From the NCBI RefSeq assembly GCF_000751775.1, contig NZ_CCRF01000035.1, forward strand, positions 117,489 through 181,488: a stretch of DNA of 64,000 bases, in the 5' to 3' direction. Numbering within the stretch: position 1 is the first letter of the stretch; each line of letters begins with the position of its first letter. This DNA comes from Caldibacillus thermoamylovorans (lineage in GTDB: Bacteria; Bacillota; Bacilli; Bacillales; Caldibacillaceae). The notes below the pieces were generated by a model. It was given only the letters and a program-made list of their open reading frames with translations. It did no database searches and had not been told where the DNA came from. Positions 45,019 to 55,783 of this stretch are shown here, piece after piece. A program made the translations under genes and the position numbers.

Positions 45019-45167
45019 CGCTTTTACACCTCCGTGTTTTCGTGTACACACTATATTTTTAGTTTTTCCATTCCCCGGCAAAGCATACGTAGACGAGCGA
45101 AATTGCATACAAATTTTCTATTTTATGATACATTTGTGCTAAAGAAACATGAATGGAGGTGTTCATC

Positions 45168-45986
45168 CTGCCAATCATAAAAAAGATTACCGTTCAGAAA
45201 AGAAATACGGATCGCTATAATGTGTTTTTTGACGATGGAAAAGATGGTCAATACGCCTTTAGTGTCAGTGAGGATATTTTAATAAAATATGATTTACGAA
45301 AAGGGAAAGAATTGGATGAACAACAACTTGCGGAAATTTTTTATAATGAGGAAATACAAAAGGCGTACATTCAAGCTGTTCATTACTTATCATTCCGCAT
45401 GAGATCGATAAAAGAAGTTAAAGAACATTTACAGGAAAAAGGTTATGAGGAAAATGTAATTCAAGAAGTGATTGGGCGCCTTTTGAATCAAAAATATTTA
45501 GATGATCGGGAATTTGCACTTGCTTTTGTAAAAACACAAATCAATACCTCGGATAAAGGTCCGAATGTTATTAAAGAAGGTCTGCGGAAAAAAGGAATCC
45601 ATCCGAGTATCATTGATGAATCATTGGCGCTTTTTACGAATGAAGAAAAACTGGAAAAAGCAGTTAAGCTTTGTGAAAAACAAATATTGAAAAATAAAAC
45701 AGTTTCCACTAAGCAGTTGAGCAGTCATTTGCGTATTTTTTTAGTCCGGAAAGGGTTTGAACAGGTAACGATTCAGAAAGCCGTTTCACTTGCATTGGAA
45801 AATGTTCCCGATCACCGTGATGAAGAAACGATTCAAATTCAAGGTGAGAAAGCGTTGAAAAAATATCGACTAGTACCACCTGAAAAAAGGATTATGAAAG
45901 TTAAGCAATTTCTTTATCGTAAAGGATTCCAACTTGCTGATATTGAAAAATTTCTTGATGGAATTGACATAAATAATCATGAATAA
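45168..45986 (+). CDS. recX: Recombination regulator RecX
   Basis: RecX modulates RecA filaments. The 272-residue protein has the three-helix RecX repeats, including YLSFRMRSIKEVKEHLQEKGY and FALAFVKTQINTSDKGPNVI. B. subtilis RecX begins MPFITKI; here the corresponding residues are coded from a CTG at 45168 (PIIKKITVQ). The only good ribosome binding site, GGAGGTG (45155-45161), lies 6 nt before that CTG. The ATG at 45153 overlaps the site, so a rare CUG start is proposed; starting at 45153 would add five residues. It is followed by yfhH. Confidence 0.85.
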   Translation: MPIIKKITVQKRNTDRYNVFFDDGKDGQYAFSVSEDILIKYDLRKGKELDEQQLAEIFYNEEIQKAYIQAVHYLSFRMRSIKEVKEHLQEKGYEENVIQEVIGRLLNQKYLDDREFALAFVKTQINTSDKGPNVIKEGLRKKGIHPSIIDESLALFTNEEKLEKAVKLCEKQILKNKTVSTKQLSSHLRIFLVRKGFEQVTIQKAVSLALENVPDHRDEETIQIQGEKALKKYRLVPPEKRIMKVKQFLYRKGFQLADIEKFLDGIDINNHE

Positions 45987-46045
45987 AGAATGTATTAGCA
46001 CGTTTACAGAAAAAAAGACAAAAAATGATGTGGAAGGTGTTTTCA

Positions 46046-46420
46046 ATGACTAAAAAAAGGTATAGTGAAATGTCGGAAATTGAATTGAAACAAGAAATTG
46101 CACATTTAAGGGAGCAGGCAAGGAAAGCAGAGCAGCTCGGTATTATAAATGAATTTGCCGTGCTTGAAAGGAAAGCTTTGATGGCTGAGTGTTATTTACT
46201 GAACCCGGAAGATTTTAAAAAGGGTGAAATCTATCGACTGCGTAATGAACCGGATACTTACTTCCGAATAAAATATTTGAAAGGTTTCTTTGCTTGGGGA
46301 AATCGTCTGAATGGTGAAGGAAAAGAAGAAGGAATTCCGATTTCGCTTTTGGAAAAAGTAAAAAAATGTACTAAACTTACTGGACGGGCTGATTTATATA
46401 GAAGCAGCATAGTGGAGTAA
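46046..46420 (+). CDS. yfhH: YfhH family protein
   Basis: The 124-residue protein has the family stretches EIAHLREQARKAEQLGIINE, ERKALMAECYLLNPEDF and FFAWGNRLNG. The N-terminal half is a helical hairpin; the C-terminal half is a small SH3-like beta domain. The ATG at 46046 follows GGAAGGTG; an earlier ATG at 46025 lacks one. No function is established. It follows recX as in B. subtilis. Confidence 0.85.
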   Translation: MTKKRYSEMSEIELKQEIAHLREQARKAEQLGIINEFAVLERKALMAECYLLNPEDFKKGEIYRLRNEPDTYFRIKYLKGFFAWGNRLNGEGKEEGIPISLLEKVKKCTKLTGRADLYRSSIVE

Positions 46421-46487
46421 AAGATGAGCATGAAGATTAACTGGAGGGAGCCCGCACTTCCTGGACTCCCGTTTCCGTTTTCAAGAG

Positions 46488-46655
46488 CTATGAATCGTCT
46501 CTTTCTCTTTGATTTGAGGCGTGCATCCGTTCCTGTGGTCTTGTATTGATCGTCCCGTCTGCCCTTAATGAGGCAAATCTTGCTTGTGCACGGGGCATTC
46601 CTTCCAATTTTTGGTCCTTTTGATTGGGGAACCCTCTTTCCTTGTTACGCACCAT
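46488..46655 (-). CDS. sspK: Small acid-soluble spore protein K
   Basis: A 55-residue minor spore protein on the minus strand. It begins [10 protein letters not shown] and continues with a conserved [17 protein letters not shown] block, matching SspK of B. subtilis (about 50 residues). GGAGGAA precedes the ATG by 5 nt. It is made in the forespore, probably from a sigma-G promoter, though I could not pick a convincing one. It is too short to be obvious by length but the family match is clear. Confidence 0.9.
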   Translation of the reverse strand: MVRNKERGFPNQKDQKLEGMPRAQARFASLRADGTINTRPQERMHASNQRERDDS

Positions 46656-46760
46656 CGTTATTCCTCCTATAAGGATGCTATTTACCGTACCAGTTGTCGG
46701 AAACAGTAAATTTACATATAATGGTATAGAGTTTTTGACAAATCACGTTAAACTAAACAG

Positions 46761-46790
46761 AAAAAAATAGTGCGCAAATAATACGCACTA
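46761..46790 (-). terminator. Terminator of yfhP
   Basis: On the minus strand TAGTGCG pairs with CGCACTA and is followed by seven T. Confidence 0.85.
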
Positions 46791-46837
46791 ATAGTATGGC
46801 TAAAAAAAGATTTCGTTTACGACAATTTTTCAGGGAA

Positions 46838-47818
46838 TTATTGGGGAAGGATTTCCAGCTTTTTGCGAATTTTTTCTTTGCTATAAATCCAACCGGTATA
46901 TGAAGTTAGAATGTTCATATTATGATCCATCTTAACAACAGCAAAAAACGGGTAATGATCTTTACTGCGATAGCGTAAATCGATAAAGCGAACTTCAATA
47001 TAACGGATTCCTTCTTCTATTTCCCAGCGATAAACCGGTGAAAAAGAAAGGAAGGCGGCGACATTAGTATCTTTAATAGCTGTATTCATAACCGGTGTAT
47101 CCGGTAAAGGAATTCGCTCAAATTCATCAACGATTGTAAAACTGCTTTGATAAGCGTAGGCAACATAAAATTTGTTTTTGGTAATAACGGCAATACGCCA
47201 TTGAAAAAATTTCATCGTTGGACTTAAGATGACTTGTTCTGTATCGGGAATTCGTTTTTTAATTACAGATACTAATGTTTTCCTTATAGAGTACCGGTAC
47301 AAATAATAGCCAATCAAGACAATGTACATAGTAGAAAAGATTACCCTTGGATCATTTCCGAATATCCAGAATACGATACCGAGTGCATGAATGCCGAAAA
47401 TAAACGGATCGAACGTGTTAATCCAACCGAGTGCAACCCATTTGGAGGAAAACGGACGTAAAGCTTGGGTCCCATAGGCATTGAAAATATCAACAAATAC
47501 ATGCAAGAAAACAGCAAGAAAAGTCCATAACCAAACATGCAGCAGATTAACTTCAGGATAAAATAAATACAATAGTAAGGCTATGATGAACGGCCACAAA
47601 ACAACTGCGGGAATTGAATGAGTAATACCGCGATGATTTCGGATATATATCGCATTATTACGTAATTTTAATACTGTATCAATATCCGGAATTTGTGAAC
47701 CGACAATCGTTGCGATCAAAACGGATTGATAGGTATCAGGATGATTGAATACAACCGGATCAATGGTGGCCAATCCACCAAGGGCAATACCCATGACAAA
47801 ATGTGTACCAGTATCCAC
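46838..47818 (-). CDS. yfhP: YfhP, membrane-bound metal-dependent hydrolase family (YdjM/DUF457)
   Basis: The 326-residue protein has an N-terminal half with about five membrane helices and conserved metal-type residues: MDTGTHFVMGIALGG, IPDIDT and HRGITHSIPAV. The C-terminal half is a soluble domain. The YdjM/DUF457 family includes YfhP, which B. subtilis carries at the same place before mutY. The catalytic function is not proven. The ATG is preceded by GGAGGTATTTTTGTGG on the minus strand. Confidence 0.85.
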   Translation of the reverse strand: MDTGTHFVMGIALGGLATIDPVVFNHPDTYQSVLIATIVGSQIPDIDTVLKLRNNAIYIRNHRGITHSIPAVVLWPFIIALLLYLFYPEVNLLHVWLWTFLAVFLHVFVDIFNAYGTQALRPFSSKWVALGWINTFDPFIFGIHALGIVFWIFGNDPRVIFSTMYIVLIGYYLYRYSIRKTLVSVIKKRIPDTEQVILSPTMKFFQWRIAVITKNKFYVAYAYQSSFTIVDEFERIPLPDTPVMNTAIKDTNVAAFLSFSPVYRWEIEEGIRYIEVRFIDLRYRSKDHYPFFAVVKMDHNMNILTSYTGWIYSKEKIRKKLEILPQ

Positions 47819-48026
47819 AAAAATACCTCCAGTATGATAACTCTTTAGATGACAAGCATACGATTAATATATGTACCATATCAAATAAATTTTGTGCGAA
47901 TAATAAACTCTGCTTAATTTTATTAAAAATGATATGATTATTTTTAGCATAATTCAAAGAACGCATTATATACAAATTTTATTTTAACCAACTCTTAATC
48001 AGATTTTATCATGTGGAGGACAAGCT

Positions 48027-49124
48027 GTGAATGAAAGAGTATCCGTACTTTTAAAAAATTTTAACATAGAGGAATTTCAAAAATCTTTAATTGAATGGTT
48101 CCAAGAGGAAAAGCGGAACCTTCCGTGGCGTGCAGATAAGGACCCTTATAAGATTTGGGTTTCAGAGGTCATGTTACAGCAAACCCGGGTCGATACGGTG
48201 ATCCCTTACTTTTACCGCTTTATTGAGAAATATCCGAATATCGAAGCATTAGCTAATGCGGATGAACAAGAGCTGTTGAAGACGTGGGAAGGATTAGGCT
48301 ATTACTCACGTGTGAAAAATCTACAAGCAGCGGTAAAGGAGGTGCAAACTCAATACGGCGGGGTTGTCCCTGATGAGAAAAAAACGTTCAGTAAGTTAAA
48401 AGGGGTCGGACCTTACACGACCGGAGCCGTTTTAAGTATTGCTTATAACAAACCGATTCCGGCTGTTGACGGCAATGTGATGCGGGTATTATCCCGGATT
48501 TTTGAAATTGAGGATGATATTATAAAGGTAAGGACAAGAAAGCTTTTTGAAGAATTAGTGGAAGAGATCATTTCCCGTGAAGATCCGTCCAGTTTCAATC
48601 AAGGGTTGATGGAACTCGGTGCATTGATTTGTAAACCGACTTCACCGGACTGTTTGTTATGTCCGGTTCGTGACCATTGCCGTGCCTTTCAACACGGTAC
48701 AGAAACGAGGCTTCCGGTAAAAAGCAAACAGAAAAAGGGAAGGACCGTTCAGTATATTGCAGCAATTTTGCTGGATGAAAGAGGAAAAGTCGTTATTCGT
48801 AAACGCCCTGATGAAGGATTGTTGGCAAGTCTTTGGGAATTTCCAAACGAAGAAGTTATTAGCGGAAAGAAAAATATGATTATCGATTTTGAAAATGAAT
48901 GGTTGGACAAGTATGGGGCAAATGTGGATTTATTGGAACCATTATGTGTTGTTGAGCATGTGTTCTCCCATTTAACATGGAAGATTCATGCATTTGTCGG
49001 CTTGGTAAAGGGGGAGTTGCCACAAAATATGAAAGTTGTGGCTTTTGAGGAAGTAGATGAATATCCGTTTCCGGTTCCGTATCAAAAGATGTGGAAAGAG
49101 TATAAAAAGAAGATCGCTATATAA
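48027..49124 (+). CDS. mutY: A/G-specific adenine DNA glycosylase MutY
   Basis: The 365-residue base-excision repair enzyme removes adenine paired with 8-oxoguanine. The endonuclease-III-like domain holds the catalytic Glu in [12 protein letters not shown], the helix-hairpin-helix [11 protein letters not shown] and the catalytic Asp in [12 protein letters not shown]. The iron-sulphur cluster cysteines are C-x6-C-x2-C-x5-C in [17 protein letters not shown]. The C-terminal third is the Nudix-like 8-oxoG recognition domain. The GTG start at 48027 follows GGAGG. Confidence 0.94.
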   Translation: MNERVSVLLKNFNIEEFQKSLIEWFQEEKRNLPWRADKDPYKIWVSEVMLQQTRVDTVIPYFYRFIEKYPNIEALANADEQELLKTWEGLGYYSRVKNLQAAVKEVQTQYGGVVPDEKKTFSKLKGVGPYTTGAVLSIAYNKPIPAVDGNVMRVLSRIFEIEDDIIKVRTRKLFEELVEEIISREDPSSFNQGLMELGALICKPTSPDCLLCPVRDHCRAFQHGTETRLPVKSKQKKGRTVQYIAAILLDERGKVVIRKRPDEGLLASLWEFPNEEVISGKKNMIIDFENEWLDKYGANVDLLEPLCVVEHVFSHLTWKIHAFVGLVKGELPQNMKVVAFEEVDEYPFPVPYQKMWKEYKKKIAI

Positions 49125-49142
49125 GTATGCGTCCATATGTAA

Positions 49143-49928
<786 letters not shown>

Positions 49929-50134
49929 ATGTTTTTTTGCCATGGATGTTTCATGAACAAAACATTACCGTATTTTTCAATGCGTTCTATAGGAATAGAA
50001 ATGCCGGAAAAATAAACTTTTGGTTATTTGAAAAGTGAAATCGTCAATTAATTGGTGATACCAAAAATTTCCACAAAATCTTTGGATACTTATCCCTCCA
50101 CTTGGATATGTTAAGAACGTGGAGGTGATAACAG

Positions 50135-50374
50135 ATGGCAAAAAACAATAAAACACAAGCTGGTACAAATTTTCAATCTGCACAAGGCGGACAAAGCCAA
50201 TTCGGTACCGAGTTTGCTAGTGAAACGAATGTACAAAAAGTAAGACAACAAAATGCTCAATCTGCACAAGGTGGACAAGGTCAATTTGGTACTGAGTTTG
50301 CTAGTGAAACGAATGCACAAGAAGTACGTCGTCAAAATCAACAAGCAGAGGCTAAAAAAAATAAAAATTCATAA
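50135..50374 (+). CDS. sspE: Gamma-type small acid-soluble spore protein
   Basis: A 79-residue, Gln/Asn-rich storage protein of the spore core. Two repeats are seen, each with SAQGG, the GPR protease site EFASETN and QFGTEFASE. It is degraded at germination to supply amino acids. The ATG follows GTGGAGGTG. A sigma-G promoter is expected upstream (forespore), but no certain boxes were found. Confidence 0.93.
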   Translation: MAKNNKTQAGTNFQSAQGGQSQFGTEFASETNVQKVRQQNAQSAQGGQGQFGTEFASETNAQEVRRQNQQAEAKKNKNS

Positions 50375-50433
50375 CATATACATCACATATACATCTAGGG
50401 TGAACCATAAAGAACCAACCCCTTATAAGTTCC

Positions 50434-50465
50434 AAAAGGTGCTTCATTATCGGAGCACCTTTTTT
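50434..50465 (+). terminator. Terminator of sspE
   Basis: AAAAGGTGCT pairs with AGCACCTTTT, followed by further T. A family-A element begins 1-2 nt after it. Confidence 0.88.
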
Positions 50466-50466
50466 G

Positions 50467-50571
50467 GCTAATAGGAAAGTAGAAATTTTTTAATTTCTAC
50501 TTTCCTAACGCATAAGTGCTCTTGCGGCTCTGCTCTCGCCTAAAGTCTCGGCAATCGCCGAGTTTTCTTTA
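50467..50571 (+). repeat. Two-hairpin dispersed element (family A), copy 2
   Basis: It is about 90% identical to the copy at 33946 by eye. AGGAAAGTAG pairs with CTACTTTCCT, and CTCGGC-AATC-GCCGAG is followed by TTTTCTTTA. It is joined directly to the sspE terminator. Confidence 0.9.
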
Positions 50572-50693
50572 TATCCCGGTTTTAAAAATTTGGTTGAAAC
50601 GTTATAATATAAAAATAACGAATATAAATTGGAAACAATTATTTTATTGTCAGATAGAAAACTTGAGCGGGATGTAGAAAGTAGGGATTAAAA

Positions 50694-51227
50694 ATGGGAG
50701 TTCCCATGGAAGGAGAAACAATCCAAATACATAGTTATAAACATAATGGACATATTCATCGCATATGGGAAGAAACAACGGTGTTAAAAGGAACAAACAC
50801 AGTCGTCATTGGGGGAAATGATCGAACAATGGTAACAGAATCAGATGGACGAACTTGGATCACGAGAGAACCGGCGATTTGTTATTACCATTCCCAATAT
50901 TGGTTTAATATTTTAGGCATGCTTCGAGAAGACGGAATTCACTATTATTGTAATTTAAGTTCACCATTTGTGTTCGATGATGAAGCATTAAAATATATCG
51001 ATTATGACTTAGATATAAAAGTATTTCCGGATATGACTTATGTTTTACTTGATGAAGATGAATATGAAGAACACCGAAAATTAATGGGATACCCGGATGT
51101 TATCGATAAAATTTTGAAAGCAAATATGGAGAAATTAATTGATTGGATTCGTCAAAAAAAGGGACCGTTTGCACCGGATTTTGTTGATCAATGGTATGAA
51201 CGATTTTTAACATATAGAAATTTTTAA
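50694..51227 (+). CDS. ygaC: YgaC, DUF402 nucleoside tri-/diphosphatase family
   Basis: The 177-residue protein has the DUF402/UPF0374 fold with conserved [32 protein letters not shown] and [24 protein letters not shown]. The acidic residues in the last segment bind metal in the S. aureus homologue, which hydrolyses nucleoside tri- and diphosphates. Position after sspE matches B. subtilis except that ygaB is absent. The ATG has a weak GGGAT upstream. Confidence 0.88.
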   Translation: MGVPMEGETIQIHSYKHNGHIHRIWEETTVLKGTNTVVIGGNDRTMVTESDGRTWITREPAICYYHSQYWFNILGMLREDGIHYYCNLSSPFVFDDEALKYIDYDLDIKVFPDMTYVLLDEDEYEEHRKLMGYPDVIDKILKANMEKLIDWIRQKKGPFAPDFVDQWYERFLTYRNF

Positions 51228-51459
51228 TAAGAATTCTGTTGGTAAAAAAAGGTCCGTGAATTTTTTTGTCAATACAATTAAAGGATATCGTTTCTTCACG
51301 CCATGTTGATCAAGTGGTGAAAAATGAATTTTTGAAATACTGAAGATACAAGAACCGAATCAATAAATGGTTATTTCGGATTCGTTTTGAAAGAAGCAAT
51401 CTTAGTCATTTTCGTTTAGTTTGGAATAACGTGGAATGATTTTTTAGGGAGAGAAAAAA

Positions 51460-53205
51460 ATGGGGAGTATCAAACGGTACATGCAATTCGTGAAACCGTA
51501 TCGAGTTCAAATCATTGCTACACTGTTTATCGGTGTGATTAAATTCGCCATACCATTACTAATTCCACTACTATCGAAATATTTGATTGATGATGTCATT
51601 GTTAATGAAGCGTTATCGAAACAGGAAAAATTTTCCCAATTAGGGATAGCAATGGGACTAATGGCCCTTATTTTTATTTTTTTACGTCCACCGGTAGAAT
51701 ATTATCGCCAATACTTTGCTCAATGGACTGCAAATAAAGTGTTATTTGATATTCGTGAAAAATTATATGTACATTTGCAAAAACTGGGATTAAAGTATTA
51801 TTCAAATAAGAAGACCGGAGAAATTATTTCCAGGGTAATAAATGATGTCGAACAAACGAAGGATTTTGTTGTGACCGGTCTTATGAATGTATGGATAGAC
51901 TTGGCCACTATTGTGATTACGGTAACGATTATGTTCACAATGAATGTAAAATTATCACTAATCTCCTTACTTATGTTTCCGTTTTATGGTTTTTCCGTCA
52001 AATACTTCTTTGGGAATTTAAGGAAGTTAACTCGAGAACGATCACAAGCTTTAGCAGAAGTTCAAGGATATTTGCATGAACGTGTTCAAGGCGTTTCCGT
52101 TATTAAAAGTTTTGCCATTGAAGAACATGAGAAAAAACGATTTTATAAAACGAATAACAATTTCTTACATCGAGCGATAAAACATACAAGCTGGAATGCA
52201 AAAGCGTTTGCTGTTGTCAATACGATTACGGATATTTCACCGCTCTTGATAATTGCTTTTGCGAGTTATGAAGTCATTCTGGGGAATTTAACGGTTGGTA
52301 CAATGGTTGCCTTTATTGGTTATATAGACCGACTCTACAATCCACTTCGAAGACTCGTCAACTCATCGACAACATTAACCCAAGCAATTGCATCAATGGA
52401 TCGCGTCTTTCATTTGCTGGACGAAGAGTATGACATCGTTGATAAGATAGATGCAAAACCGATTAAGAAAACGGAGGGAAATATTGAGTTTGACTCGGTT
52501 TCTTTTGCCTATGAAGAAACGGAGCGCCCCGTTCTTGAACATATTAACTTACAAATAAAAAAGGGACAAACGGTTGCTTTTGTTGGAATGAGTGGGGGTG
52601 GCAAATCAACTTTAGTCAGTTTGCTTCCACGATTTTATGATGTAACGGGAGGAAGTATTTTACTTGATGGTACGGATATTCGTGATTTGAAAGTGAAGGA
52701 CTTGCGGGATCAAATTGGAATGGTTCTCCAGGACAACATTTTATTCAGTGATACGGTAAAAGAAAATATTTTATTGGGGAAACCGGATGCATCAGATGAG
52801 GAAGTGATTCATGCTGCAAAACTCGCCAATGCCTACGATTTTATTATGAATTTACCTCAAGGATTCGATACAAAGGTCGGGGAAAGGGGGGTGAAATTAT
52901 CTGGTGGGCAAAAACAGCGAATCGCGATCGCTCGAGTTTTTTTGAAAAATCCGCCAATAATTGTATTGGATGAAGCCACTTCCGCACTAGACTTGGAAAG
53001 TGAACACTTGATCCAAGAAGCATTGGATAATTTAGCGAGAGATCGGACAACTTTAATCGTTGCCCACCGATTGTCGACAATTACCCATGCTGATTGTATC
53101 GTCCTTATCGAGCATGGAAAAATTGTCGAGAAAGGAACGCACGATGAATTGATGGCAAAAAAAGGTCATTATTATGATTTATTTACGGTCCAACAATTTG
53201 ATTAA
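51460..53205 (+). CDS. ygaD: ABC transporter, permease/ATPase fused (YgaD, MsbA-like)
   Basis: A 581-residue exporter half-transporter with six helices, then an ATPase domain. Walker A is GMSGGGKST, the signature [15 protein letters not shown] and Walker [16 protein letters not shown]. It probably works as a homodimer in export of a lipid or drug. Position and length match B. subtilis YgaD. A GGGAGAG ribosome binding site precedes the ATG. Confidence 0.88.
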   Translation: MGSIKRYMQFVKPYRVQIIATLFIGVIKFAIPLLIPLLSKYLIDDVIVNEALSKQEKFSQLGIAMGLMALIFIFLRPPVEYYRQYFAQWTANKVLFDIREKLYVHLQKLGLKYYSNKKTGEIISRVINDVEQTKDFVVTGLMNVWIDLATIVITVTIMFTMNVKLSLISLLMFPFYGFSVKYFFGNLRKLTRERSQALAEVQGYLHERVQGVSVIKSFAIEEHEKKRFYKTNNNFLHRAIKHTSWNAKAFAVVNTITDISPLLIIAFASYEVILGNLTVGTMVAFIGYIDRLYNPLRRLVNSSTTLTQAIASMDRVFHLLDEEYDIVDKIDAKPIKKTEGNIEFDSVSFAYEETERPVLEHINLQIKKGQTVAFVGMSGGGKSTLVSLLPRFYDVTGGSILLDGTDIRDLKVKDLRDQIGMVLQDNILFSDTVKENILLGKPDASDEEVIHAAKLANAYDFIMNLPQGFDTKVGERGVKLSGGQKQRIAIARVFLKNPPIIVLDEATSALDLESEHLIQEALDNLARDRTTLIVAHRLSTITHADCIVLIEHGKIVEKGTHDELMAKKGHYYDLFTVQQFD

Positions 53206-53298
53206 GAAGACAGGTTGTCGTATTTTGGCAGATTGATAGAGCAATCGTGCAATGATAATTTCAATTGCCAAAGGTTGAACAAAGTCCCACTATTCTTG

Positions 53299-54432
53299 TT
53301 AATGGTGACAAAGTACAATTGGCCTGTCTCCTTTTTTGTAAAAGAAGTTCCGCATGTTGTATTGTTGTTGAATGTATGTCCGATTTACATATTTACTTGT
53401 AAAAGCTCTAAGTAAAGCTGAGTAATTCATATAGAACCGTACGGAATCTCCAACTTTGTAATCCTTTTTACATTTTGTTAAGTTCAAAATAAGGTGATCG
53501 GAACTTGCCCCTACGATTTCAATTCTTTTGTCGATTGGAATAAGACCTAAATGATTAATGTCCTGTCTGCCGATTGCGACGATTCCCCGGAGCATTTGTC
53601 CCTTATCGACAAATACCGGTTTTTGACCAAATGCATCCATACCGATCTTTCCAATGGGTACAGAAGGCTTTTCCTTTATTTCTACCAATTCAGCTGAAAG
53701 GGTAAATACGTCATGATGCATTTCGTCATAAAATTGTCCGAAAGCGGTTTCCTTTCCAATGACAATCGCTTCACCCAAACGTAAATTATTAATGCCCTCA
53801 GGAATTCCATCTTTATCCAGTAAATAAAGCGAGCTTGAGTTGCCGCCGGAAATCATTGACAGTGACAAGCCGTATGAGGACTCGATTGAATTTTTATAAT
53901 CAACAAGTTTTTGTAGAATACCTTTATCAGGAATGACGCCACCAAAACAGGTTAAATTGACAGCCAACCCGAATAATTGAATATTTGTCATGGTCAGTAT
54001 TTCGGCAACCGCTTTATGTAATTCTTTCACATCAAAATAGCCTTCGCGAAGATCGCCTAAATCAACCATGAGGACAACTTTATGGATCTTCTTTTGTCTT
54101 TTTGCTTCATTGTTTAAAAAACGGATCGTACTGATTTCGGAATTGAAACTAATATCAGCATAGCGAATCACATCCTCTATTTCACTATGCATCGGAATGC
54201 GAATAAGAATTTTTGGTTTGCTGACTTGGGGATAATTTCTAATGTTTTCAATTCGAGCATCGCCTAGATAATCAACATATTTATTTTCGTCCGCTACCTT
54301 GACAATATTCGGATCAGCGGCGTATACCTTGGTTATATGAGTTAACGTTAAACCTTTTGCTTTCATTTTTTTGCCAATATAATCAAGATTATCCGTAAAT
54401 TTGTTCAGGTCAATAATAATTTTTGGATTCAT
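53299..54432 (-). CDS. Alanine/ornithine racemase family PLP-dependent enzyme
   Basis: The 377-residue fold-type III PLP enzyme has the cofactor lysine at residue 35 (LTHITKVYAADPNI) and a barrel continuing with VDLGDLREGYFD and ISGGNSSSLYLL. The C-terminal beta domain is present but lacks the classical alanine-racemase tail. It resembles ornithine-racemase and YhfX-like members, some of which racemise ornithine or other basic amino acids. It is divergent from pdxK, the pyridoxal kinase that would supply its cofactor. It is not part of the B. subtilis yga order, so it is an insertion here. Substrate unknown. The ATG follows AGGAGGTA on the minus strand. Confidence 0.82.
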   Translation of the reverse strand: MNPKIIIDLNKFTDNLDYIGKKMKAKGLTLTHITKVYAADPNIVKVADENKYVDYLGDARIENIRNYPQVSKPKILIRIPMHSEIEDVIRYADISFNSEISTIRFLNNEAKRQKKIHKVVLMVDLGDLREGYFDVKELHKAVAEILTMTNIQLFGLAVNLTCFGGVIPDKGILQKLVDYKNSIESSYGLSLSMISGGNSSSLYLLDKDGIPEGINNLRLGEAIVIGKETAFGQFYDEMHHDVFTLSAELVEIKEKPSVPIGKIGMDAFGQKPVFVDKGQMLRGIVAIGRQDINHLGLIPIDKRIEIVGASSDHLILNLTKCKKDYKVGDSVRFYMNYSALLRAFTSKYVNRTYIQQQYNMRNFFYKKGDRPIVLCHH

Positions 54433-54810
54433 TCAAATACCTCCTTTTAAAACTCAATTGACTAGTAAAAACATAAGATCGATATTTCAAAAGGAAAGCA
54501 AATGATGAAACATTTCCACTCTTCACTACTTGGCTTACTTTTATTTTAGAATAGAGATTACAAAAGACGCAAGGAAGATGCTCCTTTCAAAACAAGTATC
54601 ACGAATGACCGAACTCCCCTTGATTATGCCAAAATAATGTTTTTTTCCTCAAAACGATAAGTATTTTTATTTATTTTACATAAAAAACAGTGTTATACTA
54701 TTTCCATCAATCCTTTTTGTTTAACCAAGGGAGTTTTAACACCCTGTTTAGAGTGGGATAAAAACATAGAAATTTTTAAACTACCAGATTTGATTTAGGA
54801 GGGAACAGCA
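54433..54810. other. Divergent intergenic region, racemase to pdxK
   Basis: AT-rich, with no recognisable riboswitch. GTTATACTATTT (around 54690) is a possible -10 region for pdxK, but the -35 is unclear. GGGAG...ACACCC further on is a small dyad. No gene. Confidence 0.35.
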
Positions 54811-55650
54811 ATGAGTTTGAAAAAAACATTAACGCTTGCCGGATCTGATACGAGTGGCGGAGCAGGAATACAAGCGGACTTGAAAACATTCCAAGAACAC
54901 GGAACATATGGCATGACTGCCCTTACATCAATCGTAGCAATGGACCCGAATGAAGGGTGGAAACATAATGTTTTTCCAATTGAAGCGAATATCGTTGATA
55001 AACAATTGGAGTGTGCCTTTTCCGTTGGTTTGGATGCAATGAAAACCGGTATGCTCGGTTCGGTTGAAATCGTTCAACTTGGAGCAAAGTATATCGACCA
55101 ATACAGTTTAAAAAATGTTGTCATCGACCCGGTTATGGTTTGCAAAGGTGAAGATGAAGTCCTTTTACCGGAAACGGTCGATGCTTCCCGAGAGCTTCTT
55201 TTACCGAGAGCACTTGTTACAACACCGAATCTTTTTGAAGCTTGGCAATTATCAAAAGTAGGTCCAATTAAAACGGTAGCTGATATGAAAAAAGCGGCTG
55301 AAAAAATTCATGCCCTCGGTGCAAAAAATGTTGTTATTAAAGGCGGGAAAGCTTTGGATCATGAAAAAGCGGTGGATCTGTTCTACGATGGAAAAGAGTT
55401 TGTCCTTTTAGAAACGGAAAAAATTGATACAACGTATAACCATGGTGCCGGCTGTACATTTGCTGCCGCGATAACAGCAAACTTGGCAAAAGGTGAAGAG
55501 GTATTTACGGCTGTACTCAAAGCCAAACAATTTGTTGCTGCAGCTATCCGACATGGTTGGAAATTGAACGATTTTGTCGGTCCGGTCATGCATGGCGCAT
55601 ACAATTTGTTTAAAGACGATGTACCGGAAATCAATCAAGTGACAGTATAA
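54811..55650 (+). CDS. pdxK: Pyridoxal (pyridoxine) kinase, ThiD-like
   Basis: The 279-residue ribokinase-family enzyme phosphorylates pyridoxal/pyridoxine at the 5' position. It has LAGSDTSGGAGIQADLKTFQ, DPVMVCKGEDEVLLP and the anion-hole/catalytic region NHGAGCTFAAAI with the reactive Cys. These sequences match B. subtilis PdxK (YwdB), a ThiD homologue, rather than HMP-P kinase. The ribosome binding site is AGGAGGG. It lies next to a PLP-dependent racemase. Confidence 0.88.
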   Translation: MSLKKTLTLAGSDTSGGAGIQADLKTFQEHGTYGMTALTSIVAMDPNEGWKHNVFPIEANIVDKQLECAFSVGLDAMKTGMLGSVEIVQLGAKYIDQYSLKNVVIDPVMVCKGEDEVLLPETVDASRELLLPRALVTTPNLFEAWQLSKVGPIKTVADMKKAAEKIHALGAKNVVIKGGKALDHEKAVDLFYDGKEFVLLETEKIDTTYNHGAGCTFAAAITANLAKGEEVFTAVLKAKQFVAAAIRHGWKLNDFVGPVMHGAYNLFKDDVPEINQVTV

Positions 55651-55695
55651 TCATCTATCATTAGGTATAGACCGGGTGCAGAGCTTTTTTGTTTA

Positions 55696-55771
55696 ATGAA
55701 AAAAAGAAAAGTACAGGCCTCGTACTTAGTGACGTATGTCGCTTAAGCGGGCGCCTTGCACTTTTCATTAA
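55696..55771. repeat. Long inverted repeat with GCGGGCGC tail (family C copy) between converging genes
   Basis: AATGAAAA...AAAAGT pairs loosely with GCACTTTTCATT around a core reading TATGTCGCTTAAGCGGGCGC. The flanking A- and T-runs make it a plausible bidirectional terminator for pdxK and ygaE. Confidence 0.6.
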
Positions 55772-55783
55772 AAAGTTTTCTTT

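Larger units (their letters stand above)
50375..50693 (+). other. Intergenic region after sspE
   Basis: It contains the sspE terminator and a family-A two-hairpin element, listed separately, and then AT-rich leader of the ygaC gene. Nothing else is seen. Confidence 0.6.

Noticed and set aside
44890..45180. 96-residue plus-strand frame across yfhE and the recX start
   Set aside because: It is antisense to yfhE and overlaps the recX start; its codon use is unlike a real gene.
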